Part shown: in pieces, positions 1-10,141 of the stretch
Layout of the letters: every line of letters begins with the position of its first letter
Numbering within the stretch: the first letter of the stretch is position 1
From: Paenibacillus sp. MAHUQ-63
GTDB lineage: Bacteria > Bacillota > Bacilli > Paenibacillales > NBRC-103111
Direction: 5' to 3'
NCBI RefSeq assembly: GCF_028765165.1
Contig: NZ_JARADB010000003.1
Span: forward strand, 665,210 to 729,209
Length of the DNA: 64,000 bases
Translations under genes and position numbers: made by a program
Notes under the pieces: model-generated
Told to the model about the DNA's origin: nothing
The model's database searches: none
What the model saw: the letters and a program-made list of their open reading frames with translations, nothing else

Positions 1-1074
1 GAACGGCACTTTGCCGTTGATCATAATCGTCCGGAACGCAGAGCGGTTCGAGACAAAGGACTGCTGCTGGCGCAAGGCGATTTTGTAAAATCCGGCTTCA
101 GGAACCTCGAAATTCCAACTTATTTCCTGATTTTTCGACGACCAATGCAAGCCATCGAGCGTATTATAGCTAATTTTGCCACGTACATACGGGCTGTTCG
201 CAATATCGTTATCGAAAGCTAACGTAATGGAAGAATCGTTCTTCCAGGCGACCTGCTCCGCTTCGATCACAATCGGCTCGGCTTCAATGGCGGCAGCGTC
301 CTTCGGCTGATCTTTGCGAACCGTTGCATAATCCGCAATGACGTCAGGCGCTTTGAACGTAATCGACTCGAGCGCCATCGGATCGCTTCCGGACAACCGG
401 ATCTTATGCTTCCCTGGCGTCAAATTCCAGAGCAGCGCATCGGCATAAGCACCGGACATATCGCGAAGCTCCCAGGTTTGCCACCCGGAGACATCCGTGG
501 CGGCAGGGCGAATTTCATCGCCGTTGTCATCCCGGACAACCGGCATCTTATCCTTCCAATGGCGGTACAGCTCAAGTGATTTGGACTCCAGATAAGGCGC
601 CGTTCCGTCCACGCTCAAGCTGAGCGCGATCGGTTTCCGGTCTCTCGTATCGACGAAAGGATGATAGGACAACTCGATGGCATACAAGCCGCCCTGCGTA
701 ACATCCAATTCGTATTCAACCCATTCGTCACTCTTGGCGCTCCATACCAGAACGCCGTTCTTACCCTTGTATGCCTCTACCGCCGTATTAGCGTTAGGGG
801 ATTTCGCCGATATACTTGCTCCGTTAATCGTTATCTTTCCCGTGTGGTTGACCGAAGCCCCGTTCTTCTTCCACCCCTCAAGCACTTCGGCATAGGCCGG
901 CAGCAAATTTCGGGTGGACTGCGATCCCGCTTCCGTTTCGACAACCGGCGTACTTGCCTTAGGCAATGTGCCGCTGTCGATCGCGAAGGTCGATAGCCCT
1001 GGACCAGCTAGACACGCGATGGCTAACATCATCGACACCCATGTCCGTGTTCTTCGTAACGCTTTCAACTCCAT
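1..1074 (-). CDS. Secreted protein with CBM35-like modules, probably the N-terminal half of a large solute-binding protein (partial)
   Basis: The gene runs off the left edge; about 358 N-terminal residues are visible. They start with a signal peptide (ALRRTR followed by a hydrophobic stretch ending near LSTFA). Two beta-sandwich, carbohydrate-binding-like segments follow, one with a VEYELDV.QGGLYAIELSY pattern and a second opening with IEAE. In paenibacilli, similar N-terminal modules precede a family-1 solute-binding domain in very large binding proteins, so a sugar-binding lipoprotein or surface protein is my best guess; the diagnostic C-terminal half is missing. It lies 18 nt downstream of the ATPase gene on the same strand, which fits an ABC operon continuing to the left. 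The ATG at 1074 directly abuts GGGAGGG; a TTG at 1068 has better spacing and may be the real start. Confidence 0.5.
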   Translation of the reverse strand, partial: MELKALRRTRTWVSMMLAIACLAGPGLSTFAIDSGTLPKASTPVVETEAGSQSTRNLLPAYAEVLEGWKKNGASVNHTGKITINGASISAKSPNANTAVEAYKGKNGVLVWSAKSDEWVEYELDVTQGGLYAIELSYHPFVDTRDRKPIALSLSVDGTAPYLESKSLELYRHWKDKMPVVRDDNGDEIRPAATDVSGWQTWELRDMSGAYADALLWNLTPGKHKIRLSGSDPMALESITFKAPDVIADYATVRKDQPKDAAAIEAEPIVIEAEQVAWKNDSSITLAFDNDIANSPYVRGKISYNTLDGLHWSSKNQEISWNFEVPEAGFYKIALRQQQSFVSNRSAFRTIMINGKVPF

Positions 1075-1092
1075 CCCTCCCGCTGCTCTGCA

Positions 1093-2214
1093 CTAGTACG
1101 ACAGATTCTCAGTGGAATCTTTATCGAAGAACAGTGCTTTCTGCATATCTATCGTTAAAACGAGCTTCTCACCGTCTGTAAAATCATGATCGGACTGCGC
1201 TCTGGCAATGAGCAGTTTAGGACTGCCGATGTCCATATACAAATACATATCCGCTCCCATTAATTCATTCAGCTTCTGGATCCCGGTAATTTGCGAATGC
1301 GGATTGGCCTCGCGAACTGCAGGGTCCAGGTGAATATTCTCACAGCGAATCCCCAAGATGACGGTCCGTTCCACTTTCTTATGCTTTCTTAACATGTCTG
1401 CATGACGCGGTGGAATTCTCAAGTAATACCGGTTGGTGTGGAACTCAAGCGTCCCTTCGCTGCCTTCCAGCACTCTGCCTTCGATAAAATTGATCGGCGG
1501 AGAGCCGATGAAGCCGGCAACAAACATATTTCGCGGATTGTTATAGATCGTCTTAGGCGTATCCACCTGTTGAATGACGCCATCCTTCATGACGACAATA
1601 CGGTGTCCCATCGTCATCGCTTCTACCTGATCATGCGTCACATAGACCATCGTTACGCCTAATTGCCTCTGCAGAGCGATGATTTCGGTCCGCATCTGGA
1701 CTCTGAGCTTCGCGTCCAAGTTGGAGAGCGGTTCATCCATCAAGAAAACTTGCGGATTACGGACGATCGCCCGGCCAAGCGCGACACGCTGCCGCTGTCC
1801 GCCGGATAGCTGCCTTGGCTTACGGTCGAGGAAAGGCTCGATCTCCAATACGCGCGATGTGCTTTTGACCGCTTGATCGATCTCGTTCTTGGCCATCTTC
1901 CTGAGCCGCAAACCGAACGCAATGTTCTCGTACACGCTCATGTTCGGATACAGGGCATAGTTCTGGAATACCATAGCGATATCCCTATCCTTCGGCGGTA
2001 AATGGTTCACCAATTTATCTCCGATATAGAGCTCTCCCGAAGTGATATCCTCCAGGCCCGCGATCATGCGCAGCGTTGTCGATTTGCCGCAGCCGGAAGG
2101 CCCGACCATGACAATAAACTCGCCATCCTGAATCTCCAGATTGAAATCTTTTACCGCATATGCTCTCTCTTTACCGAAACGTTTCTCAACATGATTTAAT
2201 AGAATTCGCCCCAT
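1093..2214 (-). CDS. Sugar ABC transporter ATP-binding protein (UgpC/MsmX type)
   Basis: A 373-residue ATPase that powers carbohydrate or polyol-phosphate import from the cytoplasmic face. Walker A (GPSGCGKST) is at residues 38-46, the Q-loop Gln at 84, the signature LSGGQ at 136-140, Walker B (VFLMDE) at 156-161, and the H-loop His at 194. A C-terminal OB/TOBE domain (from about 235) is typical of the MalK/UgpC/MsmX family, and the length is normal. The stand-alone position next to an AraC regulator resembles multitasking MsmX ATPases. Two importer gene sets in this window (26-29 kb and 36-39 kb) lack an ATPase, so sharing is plausible; this is inference. A candidate cre and a two-box activator promoter lie upstream. 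Confidence 0.93.
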   Translation of the reverse strand: MGRILLNHVEKRFGKERAYAVKDFNLEIQDGEFIVMVGPSGCGKSTTLRMIAGLEDITSGELYIGDKLVNHLPPKDRDIAMVFQNYALYPNMSVYENIAFGLRLRKMAKNEIDQAVKSTSRVLEIEPFLDRKPRQLSGGQRQRVALGRAIVRNPQVFLMDEPLSNLDAKLRVQMRTEIIALQRQLGVTMVYVTHDQVEAMTMGHRIVVMKDGVIQQVDTPKTIYNNPRNMFVAGFIGSPPINFIEGRVLEGSEGTLEFHTNRYYLRIPPRHADMLRKHKKVERTVILGIRCENIHLDPAVREANPHSQITGIQKLNELMGADMYLYMDIGSPKLLIARAQSDHDFTDGEKLVLTIDMQKALFFDKDSTENLSY

Positions 2215-2249
2215 TACTGTACCTCCTATAGGTCAGATCAACATACTAT

Positions 2250-2263
2250 TGATAACGGTTTCA
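2250..2263 (-). promoter_or_regulatory. Candidate cre (CcpA) site upstream of the ATPase gene
   Basis: TGATAACGGTTTCA matches the cre consensus TGWAANCGNTNWCA at all but one position and sits in a longer inverted repeat (ATTGA...TCAAT). It lies between the putative -10 (2279-2284) and the ATPase start, where CcpA would block transcription. A LacI-family operator is the alternative. Confidence 0.5.
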
Positions 2264-2278
2264 ATACGCTTGGTTTTT

Positions 2279-2331
2279 ATTATACACCCCTGCGTTGGAC
2301 GCATTATAGGTGATGATTACTTAGTTATAGG
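2279..2331 (-). promoter_or_regulatory. Putative activator-dependent promoter with two CCTATA boxes
   Basis: Read on the minus strand: CCTATA (2331-2326), 15 nt, CCTATAATG (2310-2302), 17 nt, then an extended -10, TGTATAAT (TATAAT at 2284-2279). There is no good -35. Direct repeats 21 bp apart overlapping the -35 region are typical of AraC-family activator sites. The same layout occurs before the GH29 operon (14243-14296). The AraC gene ending at 2413 is the obvious candidate regulator. Confidence 0.45.
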
Positions 2332-2373
2332 GGGAATCCTGCTCTCAGGTCCCTGCGGCCGGGAACAGCCAAA

Positions 2374-2405
2374 CAAAAAAAGCTGCTCCATATCAATGGC
2401 CAGCT
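2374..2405 (-). terminator. Rho-independent terminator of the AraC regulator gene
   Basis: On the minus strand an AGCTG/CAGCT stem extended by CCAT/ATGG is followed by a run of Ts, starting 7 nt beyond the stop codon of the AraC gene. Confidence 0.75.
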
Positions 2406-2412
2406 CCATAAA

Positions 2413-3303
2413 CTAACAAGAGATGTCGGTTTCGTCGAGTTCCTGAAAGTTTTGACGGTATTGTCTTGGCGTTACACCCGTTTTTTTGCGAAATAGAGCA
2501 TGGAAAAATTTCATATCTTGGTATCCGACCTGATTGGCGATCTGATAGATCGGAATATCGGTGGATTTCAGCAGCTCACAGCATTTCTGTATCCTGACAT
2601 TTTGCAAATACTGTGTAAACGATAAGCCCGTCGACTTCTTAAACAACCGCTGAAAGTGGCTGGCGCTCAAGAAAAAGTAATCGGCCACATCCTGGACGGT
2701 TAAGTTGTGCGTGTAGCGGGACTTGATGAAATGCACGACCTCATCGAACATCCGAACCGAGGCGGTCTCTGCCTCCTTAATCATTTCAAACCGCTGAAGC
2801 AGCACGAGCATTTGAATGAGCAGAGCGGTCAAAACCGTTTCGTAGCCCGGGCTTTTCTTCAAATATTCCCGGTACATGTTCTGAACGATTACGGAAAAAG
2901 TGTCGTGCTTATCCTGAAAATGCAGCCATCGCTGCGCGCAATTGGCCGGATCGTTTATGGCATGGTAGGTGATGGAATCTTGCTGAAGAAGTTCTTTCCA
3001 TTTCACAAGCAGATCGATTCGGAAAATACAGTTGTAGATAACCAGCAACTTATCCTGCTTGGGGGATGACGGGCGAAATACGTGAGACGTACCGACCGGG
3101 ATAATAAACAGATCGCCCTGCTTGACGAATATCACTTCATCATCGATGTAATGATAGCCGCATCCTTCGCCGACGAAGCTTATTTCAACGAAATCGTGCG
3201 TATGCTGCAGCGTTGTAAACGATTCCAATTCACGGTTCAAAAAAATGTCCAAGCCATTTTCAAAAAATGATTCACCGCTTAAATGATCGATTCTCCCAGT
3301 CAT
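2413..3303 (-). CDS. AraC family transcriptional regulator (cupin plus HTH)
   Basis: A 296-residue regulator. The N-terminal half is a cupin-like sugar-sensing domain (HTHDFVEISFVGEGCGYH... followed by GDLFIIPVGTSHVF). The C-terminal 100 residues hold the two AraC helix-turn-helix motifs (LTVQDVADYFFLSASHFQRLFK and IYQIANQVGYQDMKFFHALFR). The start at 3303 is chosen because AAAGGTG lies 6 nt upstream; an in-frame ATG 63 nt further upstream has no comparable site. It sits between the ATPase gene and the sialidase-like/fucosidase operon, both on the same strand, so it probably activates one or both. The inducer is unknown. Confidence 0.9.
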   Translation of the reverse strand: MTGRIDHLSGESFFENGLDIFLNRELESFTTLQHTHDFVEISFVGEGCGYHYIDDEVIFVKQGDLFIIPVGTSHVFRPSSPKQDKLLVIYNCIFRIDLLVKWKELLQQDSITYHAINDPANCAQRWLHFQDKHDTFSVIVQNMYREYLKKSPGYETVLTALLIQMLVLLQRFEMIKEAETASVRMFDEVVHFIKSRYTHNLTVQDVADYFFLSASHFQRLFKKSTGLSFTQYLQNVRIQKCCELLKSTDIPIYQIANQVGYQDMKFFHALFRKKTGVTPRQYRQNFQELDETDISC

Positions 3304-3411
3304 TTCGTCACCTTTTCTTACAAGTATTTGTGAACGGAAGCATGCATGCCTTTGCATCCTCAGCAAGATGAGATGACCGGGAACACGCTGCTCGCGCGTT
3401 CCCGGTTCCTG

Positions 3412-4479
3412 CTATGACAATCCCTCTTGAACCCAGTTCGATGGTACTCGGACGTATTTAATTCCTTTCCGCAAATAAGAAAAAGCGAGATGGATCTGTT
3501 GATCGCGCGTCGCGATGATCGATGGATAGGAATACCCGATTTCCGATTCTTTATATTCCAAATCCGCCATTTGAACATTTCGGAAATACGGCCACGTCTT
3601 GCCGTTGTCCTCCGAGATCGAAAGCGTGAGCGGCGTCCGGAGCGGTTTCTTCCGGAATTCGCCCTTGCGCTGCACCCACCGGAATTGATCCCGCTCCATC
3701 GTCGAATTGTTGTAGATGACAGCCAAGTTGCCGTTGTGCAGCTTCACGAGCTGTGTCGACGAATTATTGTTCGGCAGCTCGCTCTTAACCGGGACGGTCC
3801 AGTTCTTGCCGTCTTGCGAAACGCTCGTATAGATCCGGTCAGCCTGCCGGCTGCGGAACATCGCATACAGCGTGCCGTCGTCCAATTGGACAACGTTCAT
3901 CTGGACGCGGTGCGTGCTGCCGGGCACCTCGTACTCCGTCCACGTCCTGCCTTCGTCGGAGGAAATCAGCACGACGCTGTAATGTCCTTCGAGCTTGCAA
4001 TAATATGCCGGCAGCAGCCAGTCGCCGTTGTTCAGAACAACCGGAGGATGCCGCAGGAAGATTCCCAGTCCGTCTGCAAGCGTAGTTGTTTCGCCCCATG
4101 TCTCTCCCCGATCTTCGGAAAGTCTGTAGACAATTCGGGATGTTTTCTGGTTGTGCGGTTCATTGGACGTATGGAGCAGCCAAAGCTTCCCGTCCGGGGC
4201 TTGAAACAGCACCGGGTTCTGTTCGGAGCGCTCAGGATCCGCCGACAGCTGGATCGGCTCGGACCATTGCTGCGACCCGGCGGCCAGTCTCGACATGACG
4301 ATGTTCGTATCCGGGTTGCCCTCCCCGCTGCCGGAGAACCAGACACAGAGCAAATCGCCATTATCCAGTTCAAGTAAATTAGCCGCATGATTGTCATTCG
4401 GATGGAAGGCCGGAATGTAGGCCTCCTGCATCGTTGTATCCGCAGTCCCTTCCAGAACCGCGCCATTGAATCTGCTCAT
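3412..4479 (-). CDS. Sialidase-fold (BNR/Asp-box) beta-propeller protein, copy 1
   Basis: A 355-residue protein without signal peptide, read as a six-bladed BNR_2-type propeller. Asp-box motifs are visible (SEDRGETWG, SSDEGRTWTE, SQDGKNWT, SEDNGKTWPY). Classical exo-sialidases carry an N-terminal F/Y-R-I-P motif with a catalytic Arg; here the equivalent segment reads EAYIPAF with no Arg, so sialic acid is a doubtful substrate. It shares an LPNNNS motif with the second copy at 6767-7744. The start at 4479 is chosen because the ATG overlaps the upstream gene's TGA as ATGA, with GGGG upstream, indicating translational coupling to the (alpha/alpha)6 glycosidase. A cytoplasmic glycosidase acting on imported oligosaccharides is likely; the exact bond is unknown. 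Confidence 0.8.
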   Translation of the reverse strand: MSRFNGAVLEGTADTTMQEAYIPAFHPNDNHAANLLELDNGDLLCVWFSGSGEGNPDTNIVMSRLAAGSQQWSEPIQLSADPERSEQNPVLFQAPDGKLWLLHTSNEPHNQKTSRIVYRLSEDRGETWGETTTLADGLGIFLRHPPVVLNNGDWLLPAYYCKLEGHYSVVLISSDEGRTWTEYEVPGSTHRVQMNVVQLDDGTLYAMFRSRQADRIYTSVSQDGKNWTVPVKSELPNNNSSTQLVKLHNGNLAVIYNNSTMERDQFRWVQRKGEFRKKPLRTPLTLSISEDNGKTWPYFRNVQMADLEYKESEIGYSYPSIIATRDQQIHLAFSYLRKGIKYVRVPSNWVQEGLS

Positions 4480-6632
4480 GTTAAGATCGCCCCTTTCGTC
4501 CCCGTTAATTTCCTTATCGGAAGCTCGACTCGGCACAGCTTATCGTGTGCGAATACAAGCTCTCCGTCTACATACAGCCGGTACCCGTCCTTCAGATCAG
4601 GTATCTCCGCATGCACGCCAGGCTTCTTGTACGTAATGCGAAACTCCATTCCGGCCGCCTTCACGCGATCCAGACTGAAGTAGTCCAAGCCGGCATCCAG
4701 CGGATCCAAGATGACCGAATCCTTCTCGATCGTGAGTCCGGCCACATGGCTGATCACGAGATCGATATAGAACGAGTGATTATATTCCTGTTCATCGCTA
4801 AGCGGTTCGCCTGTTGCACTGTTGTAATGCTCAACAAGGCCGGGTTGGTTCAAATCTCTTTTCATAAAATGAAGGAAAGAATACTCACGCAGCGAGTGTG
4901 CGAAGAAGTCGTCATATTGATGATCTCTGCGCTTGCTCTCCTTGGCGAGTGCGTCGAGCGTGATCGAATTCGTATAGGGCCAGGTCGGACCGTCCCAGAC
5001 GCAGCCGTTTCTTCCTTTCACATAATGCCCCATCCAGCCTCCCTCTTTGGAATAAGCCGGGCAATCGGCGGACACCGACGGAAACGGGCATTTCGTTCGG
5101 AATTCATCCTCGTTGAACAAGTGGCCGATCATACCGTTATAGGGCTCATCGATCATTTTCGCCCATGCCGGATAGAAGCCGACGATATTCTTCACGAACG
5201 CTTTCTCGTCCGTCTCGTGATGAAGATCATAGAAGAAGGCCGTCTCTTCATCCCACATTTTCTCAAGAATATCTTTCTTGATCGCTTCGGCTAACCGGCG
5301 GTAGCTGGCAGCCTGCGTATCACCGGCAATCTCGCACATATACGCTAATGCAAGCGTATTCAAGTAGTGATAAACCGTTCGATCCACTCTTTTCAGGTGT
5401 GTATAAGTTTGTTTATCTTTCGGATTCTTCGGGTAATTATGGAAATACCAGTAACTAGGCTGGTACTCTTTCCCCGTCCGTGTATGTTTATATTCGATCA
5501 TCAAGTGATCGCTTTCGTTGCCGTGTACGCGAATCGCTTCCGAAATTTGACTTTTGAACGAAGGAAGCAACTTGACGATGAGATCCCGGTTGCGGTGCAC
5601 CAGGTACAGCTGGTAAGCGGCCCAACAAGTAAAGTTAGCGAAAGCATGCATCACCGTATCCACAGTCAGACAACAGAATTGGCCGCCCTCCCCCGGCGAT
5701 TCCGCCATGTTGCGCAAAGGGCCTTCCGCATAGGAGACATCCTGGTACCATCTCGCATCCATGATATGAAGCGGAACGGACAGATTGATGAGCTTGCTGA
5801 ACTCCCAACCGCCTTTGCTGAAGGGTTCCTTGCTTTTCTTGTGGGACCTGCCTTCGTAGAATAGCGGGTACGTCAGGTTGCCGTACTTCGGATCGGCCAA
5901 ATTGTGGCGCAGCAGGAACCAGCGGTAGAGCCATGTTTTGTCGAGCAGAGCGTCGCTGCTAGTGAAGGCCGGCGCATGATCGAACCATTCCTGGTATTCC
6001 TCGCACTGCTTTTCGACAATTTGATCGGCCGTCCAGCCGCACTCCGTGAACGCTGCCGCCCTAGCATGCAGCATGCTCATCTCGTCCTGGCCGGAGATGC
6101 CCAGCGCCGCCGCAATGATGAACGTAGCGGATTGTCCGGGCGCAAGGCGCATGCCATCTAACAATTCCGTGTCGCTGACCGAGATGGCGGCTGCGACGTC
6201 GAAGCTGTAATGCGGAATGGGATAGATGCCTTGCAAGCGCTTGCCATCGTGCAGCTCAAAGCCGTCCGCATACGTACGCAGCCGCAGGATGAGTTCCTCC
6301 GCACTGTGGTTCGTCCAGGTCTGACAGGAGACGGCGCAATCGTTCCAGGAAATAAACTTCCGCTCCTCCAGAGACATTCGGGTGCTCGTATAAGTCATGC
6401 GCAAGTAACTCGGATACCATTCCGTTTGGCACGGTTCATAACTGTTTGTTACATGATTATCGATTTGGAACAATATGGGAATATTAACTTTATGAATGAA
6501 ATCGAATCGCCCGGAGAATCCAGGCACCGGATCTACATAATCGGCCCACAGCCTCGCCCCCGTTGAACCGAGCAGCAAAGCGCCCGGATGCGTGCGAAGC
6601 GTTTTCCGTCCTGCATATAGTCGTTGATTCAA
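4476..6632 (-). CDS. (alpha/alpha)6-barrel glycoside hydrolase, MGH1/GH63-like
   Basis: A 718-residue cytoplasmic protein. The N-terminal third is a beta-sandwich. The C-terminal half is a helical toroid with the motif CVWDGPTWPYTNSITLDALA, as in GH63-type and mannosylglycerate-hydrolase-like enzymes; the GPTWPY segment lines the active site in that group. It ends with a small beta domain. The TTG at 6632 gives the longest frame but has only a weak ribosome binding site, so the start is uncertain. It is coupled by ATGA to the downstream sialidase-fold gene and lies 134 bp after the second sialidase-fold gene. The substrate cannot be read from the sequence; the setting among fucosidases and acetylesterase suggests plant or microbial heteropolysaccharide fragments. 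Confidence 0.75.
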   Translation of the reverse strand: MNQRLYAGRKTLRTHPGALLLGSTGARLWADYVDPVPGFSGRFDFIHKVNIPILFQIDNHVTNSYEPCQTEWYPSYLRMTYTSTRMSLEERKFISWNDCAVSCQTWTNHSAEELILRLRTYADGFELHDGKRLQGIYPIPHYSFDVAAAISVSDTELLDGMRLAPGQSATFIIAAALGISGQDEMSMLHARAAAFTECGWTADQIVEKQCEEYQEWFDHAPAFTSSDALLDKTWLYRWFLLRHNLADPKYGNLTYPLFYEGRSHKKSKEPFSKGGWEFSKLINLSVPLHIMDARWYQDVSYAEGPLRNMAESPGEGGQFCCLTVDTVMHAFANFTCWAAYQLYLVHRNRDLIVKLLPSFKSQISEAIRVHGNESDHLMIEYKHTRTGKEYQPSYWYFHNYPKNPKDKQTYTHLKRVDRTVYHYLNTLALAYMCEIAGDTQAASYRRLAEAIKKDILEKMWDEETAFFYDLHHETDEKAFVKNIVGFYPAWAKMIDEPYNGMIGHLFNEDEFRTKCPFPSVSADCPAYSKEGGWMGHYVKGRNGCVWDGPTWPYTNSITLDALAKESKRRDHQYDDFFAHSLREYSFLHFMKRDLNQPGLVEHYNSATGEPLSDEQEYNHSFYIDLVISHVAGLTIEKDSVILDPLDAGLDYFSLDRVKAAGMEFRITYKKPGVHAEIPDLKDGYRLYVDGELVFAHDKLCRVELPIRKLTGTKGAILT

Positions 6633-6766
6633 ATCGTTAGCAGTCAGAAAAATCCGCCCCTATCAAAATTAAAATATCTGTCGCTATTTTAACTTTCCTC
6701 TAACTATATAATAAAACGATAGTAGAATAGTAGTCCTAATATTCCCAGAATATAGGTCATTCCTGC

Positions 6767-7744
6767 TCAAAGTTCTAAGCTAACCCGTTGAAAGGCAATT
6801 CGCTCCCTTTTCCAGGTATAGGTAATATAAAGCTCTTGGCCTTTCGCTACGATCGCAGGGTACGAGTACTGTTTCTCGCCTTCATCCAATAACAGCTCCT
6901 GTTCCCAGGATAGACCGTTATCCCTAGATAACGCTAGAACAAGAGGGGTTCTCGGACCTTTATGTTTCCCCGGTTCAGGACGGGTAGGATTGTATACGAG
7001 CGCTAATGCCCCATATTCCAGCTTGACGAGATCGATTCCGCTATTGTTATTGGGCAGTTCTGTCGGATAAGCCGGACACCAGGTTTTCCCGCCATCCTGC
7101 GAATCGCTGCGGTATATCGCTCCTTCCGTGCTGCGGAGGAGCATGTGCACGACGCCCGGTTCGGATTCCCACAATGTCGGCTGAATGATGCCTTTGCCCG
7201 TCAATGCGCTGCGGTCGAGCGGAACCGTCTCGCTGCGCGTCCATGTCTCCCCGCCGTCATCGGATAGATCGACGAAGGCGTCCCAGGCCGGCTCCAACGA
7301 CGCCGGAGCGGCAATCGTGCCGTCATGCAGCACGATCGGCTTGTTTTTGACCGGGCCTCGGCCCCCCCGATCCCCGGCGATGAGCGGCACCGGAGCCGTC
7401 CATGTGTAACCGTCATCCGAGGAGCGCATGACCATGGTCTCCCACTCCTCAATGGAGGTGCCGATTTTGTAATACAGGAACAGTTCGCCGTCCGGTCTGC
7501 GGAACAGCACCGGGTTCCAATGCGGTATATGGTCCTGATCGGCTACCTTGAGCGGCGCTGTCCATCCGGCGTCCGTTCTGCGCGATACCCAGATGGCAAC
7601 ATCGGGGGCCTTCTCCTTCGTTCCGCCGAACCATGCCGCCAGGACGTGTCCGTCAGGCAGCTTCTCCAGCGTCGAAGCATGACAGCTCAGGAAAGGTCTG
7701 TCATCCTCAAAAATATATTCCTTGATTACATCTCCGTAACTCAT
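6767..7744 (-). CDS. Sialidase-fold (BNR/Asp-box) beta-propeller protein, copy 2
   Basis: A 325-residue paralogue of the protein at 3412-4479. It opens with a BNR_2-like segment ([21 protein letters not shown]) and has Asp boxes [27 protein letters not shown] and SRDNGLSWE, plus the shared LPNNNS motif. No signal peptide and no FRIP-type Arg motif are present. The ATG at 7744 overlaps the TGA of the GH95 gene as ATGA. The two propellers probably act on related linkages of the same imported oligosaccharide. Sialidase, rhamnosidase or another exo-activity cannot be separated by reading. Confidence 0.8.
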   Translation of the reverse strand: MSYGDVIKEYIFEDDRPFLSCHASTLEKLPDGHVLAAWFGGTKEKAPDVAIWVSRRTDAGWTAPLKVADQDHIPHWNPVLFRRPDGELFLYYKIGTSIEEWETMVMRSSDDGYTWTAPVPLIAGDRGGRGPVKNKPIVLHDGTIAAPASLEPAWDAFVDLSDDGGETWTRSETVPLDRSALTGKGIIQPTLWESEPGVVHMLLRSTEGAIYRSDSQDGGKTWCPAYPTELPNNNSGIDLVKLEYGALALVYNPTRPEPGKHKGPRTPLVLALSRDNGLSWEQELLLDEGEKQYSYPAIVAKGQELYITYTWKRERIAFQRVSLEL

Positions 7745-10125
7745 GTCGCATCGCTCCTTGGAACCAATTCGTAACGCTCGCCCTTGCCCGTTCCGAGCGC
7801 AACGACGCCCGGTCCGATGTCTGTAAGCGGAATATCGCGCCCGTTCTGCCGCACGCTTAACGGCTCCGCCGTACGCAGGCGAAGCTCCTTGCCGGCCGTT
7901 GATGTGATGCCTGCCCGCAGCAGCTTGCCGTTCTCCCACGCCAGATCGATCTCGAAGCCCCCGCGAGCCCGGAGCCCTTTCACCTCCCCTGACTTCCATT
8001 CTTCAGGAAGCGCAGGCAGAAATTGGACCTTACCGCCATGACTCTGCAGCAGCATCTCGGCAATTCCCGAAACGCCCCCCAAATTTCCGTCGATCTGGAA
8101 AATATTCAGCTTCACCTTGGGATGCCGGTGCGCATTCAGCATGTTCGGGTGCAGGCCCGCAAGCAGCTCGTTCGTGTACCGGGAAGCATGCCTCGCTTCT
8201 CCGAGCCGTGCCCACAGATTAATCATCCAGGCGCAGCTCCATCCCGTATGCGCTCCGCCGTTCTGCATGCGCCGCTCAAGCGATCTTCTGCACGCTTCGG
8301 CAAGCTCCGGCTGCTCTTCCCGCGTAATCTGGTCCAAAGGATGCAGAGCGACCAGGTGGGCGGTATGCCGGTGTCCCGGCTCGAACTCTTCGAAATCTTC
8401 GTTCCACTCCTGGAGCTGTCCATACTTCCCGATACGGTACGGCGGCAGCTTCAGAAGCGCTTGCTCCAGCCGACTGGCGAAGGCATCATCCGTATCCCGG
8501 ACGATCCGGCTTGCTTCCAGGCAATGACCGAATAAATCTCTCAAGAGCGCCACATCCATCGTCGTTCCCTGCGTTACACTGCTTCGCTGTCCGTCAGGCG
8601 TTACGAAGAAGTTCTCCGGCGATGTGGAAGGACAGGTCGTCAAGCTGCCGTCAGGCCTTTCAACTAACCAGTCCAGGCCGAACAGGGCCGCTTCCTTCAG
8701 CACCGGGTAAGCTTGAGCCAGGAACTCTTCGTCCTGACTATAGGCATAATGCTCCCATAGATGCTGGCACAGCCAAGCCCCGCCCATCGGCCAGAACGCC
8801 CAGCTGGGCGATCCGCCGACAGGGGTCGCCGTCCGCCACAGATCGATATTGTGATGGGCCGTCCAGCCCCTGCAGCCATAATTGACTTCCGCCGCTTTGC
8901 GTCCGGTATGCCGGAGATCGCGCAGCAAGTCGAACACCGGCAGATGGCATTCCGCCAGATTGGTCACTTCCGCAGGCCAATAGTTCATCTCAATATTGAT
9001 GTTCGTCGTCCAGCTGCTGCACCACGGAGGACGTATGCTCTCGTTCCAGATGCCTTGCAAGTTGGCCGGCTGCGTGCCGGGACGAGAGGAAGCGAGCAGC
9101 AAATAGCGTCCGTATTGAAAGAACAGGGCGGCCAGCCCCGGGTCTTCCGTACCGCTTCGCACCGCTTGAATCCGCACATCTGTCGGCAGTTCGCTGCGAT
9201 CCGGTCCGTCAAGCTTCAAGCTCACCTTGCCGAATTGCGCTGCATGGTCGGCCAGGTGGCGTTCTTTCAGCCTCTCGTAACCGAGCGATGCCGCATGCGC
9301 GAGCCTTGCTTCGCTCGCTTCGGCCGGCTTATCGCCCGCTCCCGCCGGATCCTGATCGAAGCCGCAGAAGCCGGTTTCGGCGGCCAACAGCAGCGTGACG
9401 GTCCCGGCGCCGATCACTCGGATCCGCCCGCCGCTTACCTCCACCCTGCCTTTATCAGTCAGCGCCAGCAAGCGAATGGCGAATGGGATGCCCCTCCCTT
9501 CCTCATACAGGACGGGATCGGCCGACTTGATCGTGTTAGGCATAATTTGCACGGGACTGCGACCGGTGAGCATCACCTGATTGGCCGACACTTTGCGCAC
9601 CTGGTATTGCAGCGGGCTGCCGAGCACGGCCGTTAATCCGAGCGTACGCTCGCCATGCAGACGAATTGCCATCACTTGGTCAACCGCCGACACGAACAGC
9701 TCTCTGGTATGTACGGCGCTCTGCTGCACATACCGCACTCGTGCGATCCCTTCGGCCAAATCCAGCTCCCTGCGGTAATCCGAAATTCCGGCGCCGCCCG
9801 CCTCGTCGTGAATGATGTCCAGATCGCCGAGCGGCACATAAGATTCGATCTCGGGACCTTGCATATGGCGCTCGATGATTTCCTCCGCCTCGGCATGCTT
9901 GCCCGCGAAGATCAGCTCCCGCACGAAATCCAGATGCTTCGCCGCCTCCGGGTTCGCCGTTTCCCGCGGTTGCCCCGACCACAGCGTATCCTCGTTCAGC
10001 TGGATGCGCTCCCTGTCCGTACCGCCATAGACCATCCCGCCGATCCGGCCGTTGCCGACGGGGAGCGCTTCGAACCAGTTTCCGGCTGGTTGCGCATACC
10101 ATAAAGTCGTATCTGTATCCGACAT
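7741..10125 (-). CDS. GH95 alpha-L-fucosidase / alpha-L-galactosidase
   Basis: A 794-residue enzyme that removes terminal alpha-linked L-fucose (some members L-galactose) by inversion. It opens with the GH95 start pattern [22 protein letters not shown]. The catalytic motif NINIEMNYW places the two base-assisting Asn at about 375 and 377; the acid Glu is at about 504 ([10 protein letters not shown]) and Asp 679 lies in FQIDGNLGG. Length and order match the family. No signal peptide, hence cytoplasmic. The start at 10125 has GGTGGGGGG 6 nt upstream; a longer frame would overlap the upstream gene. It follows the 903-residue glycosidase by 16 nt and is coupled to the sialidase-fold gene. Confidence 0.92.
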   Translation of the reverse strand: MSDTDTTLWYAQPAGNWFEALPVGNGRIGGMVYGGTDRERIQLNEDTLWSGQPRETANPEAAKHLDFVRELIFAGKHAEAEEIIERHMQGPEIESYVPLGDLDIIHDEAGGAGISDYRRELDLAEGIARVRYVQQSAVHTRELFVSAVDQVMAIRLHGERTLGLTAVLGSPLQYQVRKVSANQVMLTGRSPVQIMPNTIKSADPVLYEEGRGIPFAIRLLALTDKGRVEVSGGRIRVIGAGTVTLLLAAETGFCGFDQDPAGAGDKPAEASEARLAHAASLGYERLKERHLADHAAQFGKVSLKLDGPDRSELPTDVRIQAVRSGTEDPGLAALFFQYGRYLLLASSRPGTQPANLQGIWNESIRPPWCSSWTTNINIEMNYWPAEVTNLAECHLPVFDLLRDLRHTGRKAAEVNYGCRGWTAHHNIDLWRTATPVGGSPSWAFWPMGGAWLCQHLWEHYAYSQDEEFLAQAYPVLKEAALFGLDWLVERPDGSLTTCPSTSPENFFVTPDGQRSSVTQGTTMDVALLRDLFGHCLEASRIVRDTDDAFASRLEQALLKLPPYRIGKYGQLQEWNEDFEEFEPGHRHTAHLVALHPLDQITREEQPELAEACRRSLERRMQNGGAHTGWSCAWMINLWARLGEARHASRYTNELLAGLHPNMLNAHRHPKVKLNIFQIDGNLGGVSGIAEMLLQSHGGKVQFLPALPEEWKSGEVKGLRARGGFEIDLAWENGKLLRAGITSTAGKELRLRTAEPLSVRQNGRDIPLTDIGPGVVALGTGKGERYELVPRSDAT

Positions 10126-10141
10126 CCGATTCCCCCCACCT

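Noticed and set aside
1093..2214. Dedicated ATPase of the fucosidase region only
   Set aside because: There is no linked permease in the window, and the truncated protein downstream suggests the operon continues to the left; exclusivity cannot be claimed.
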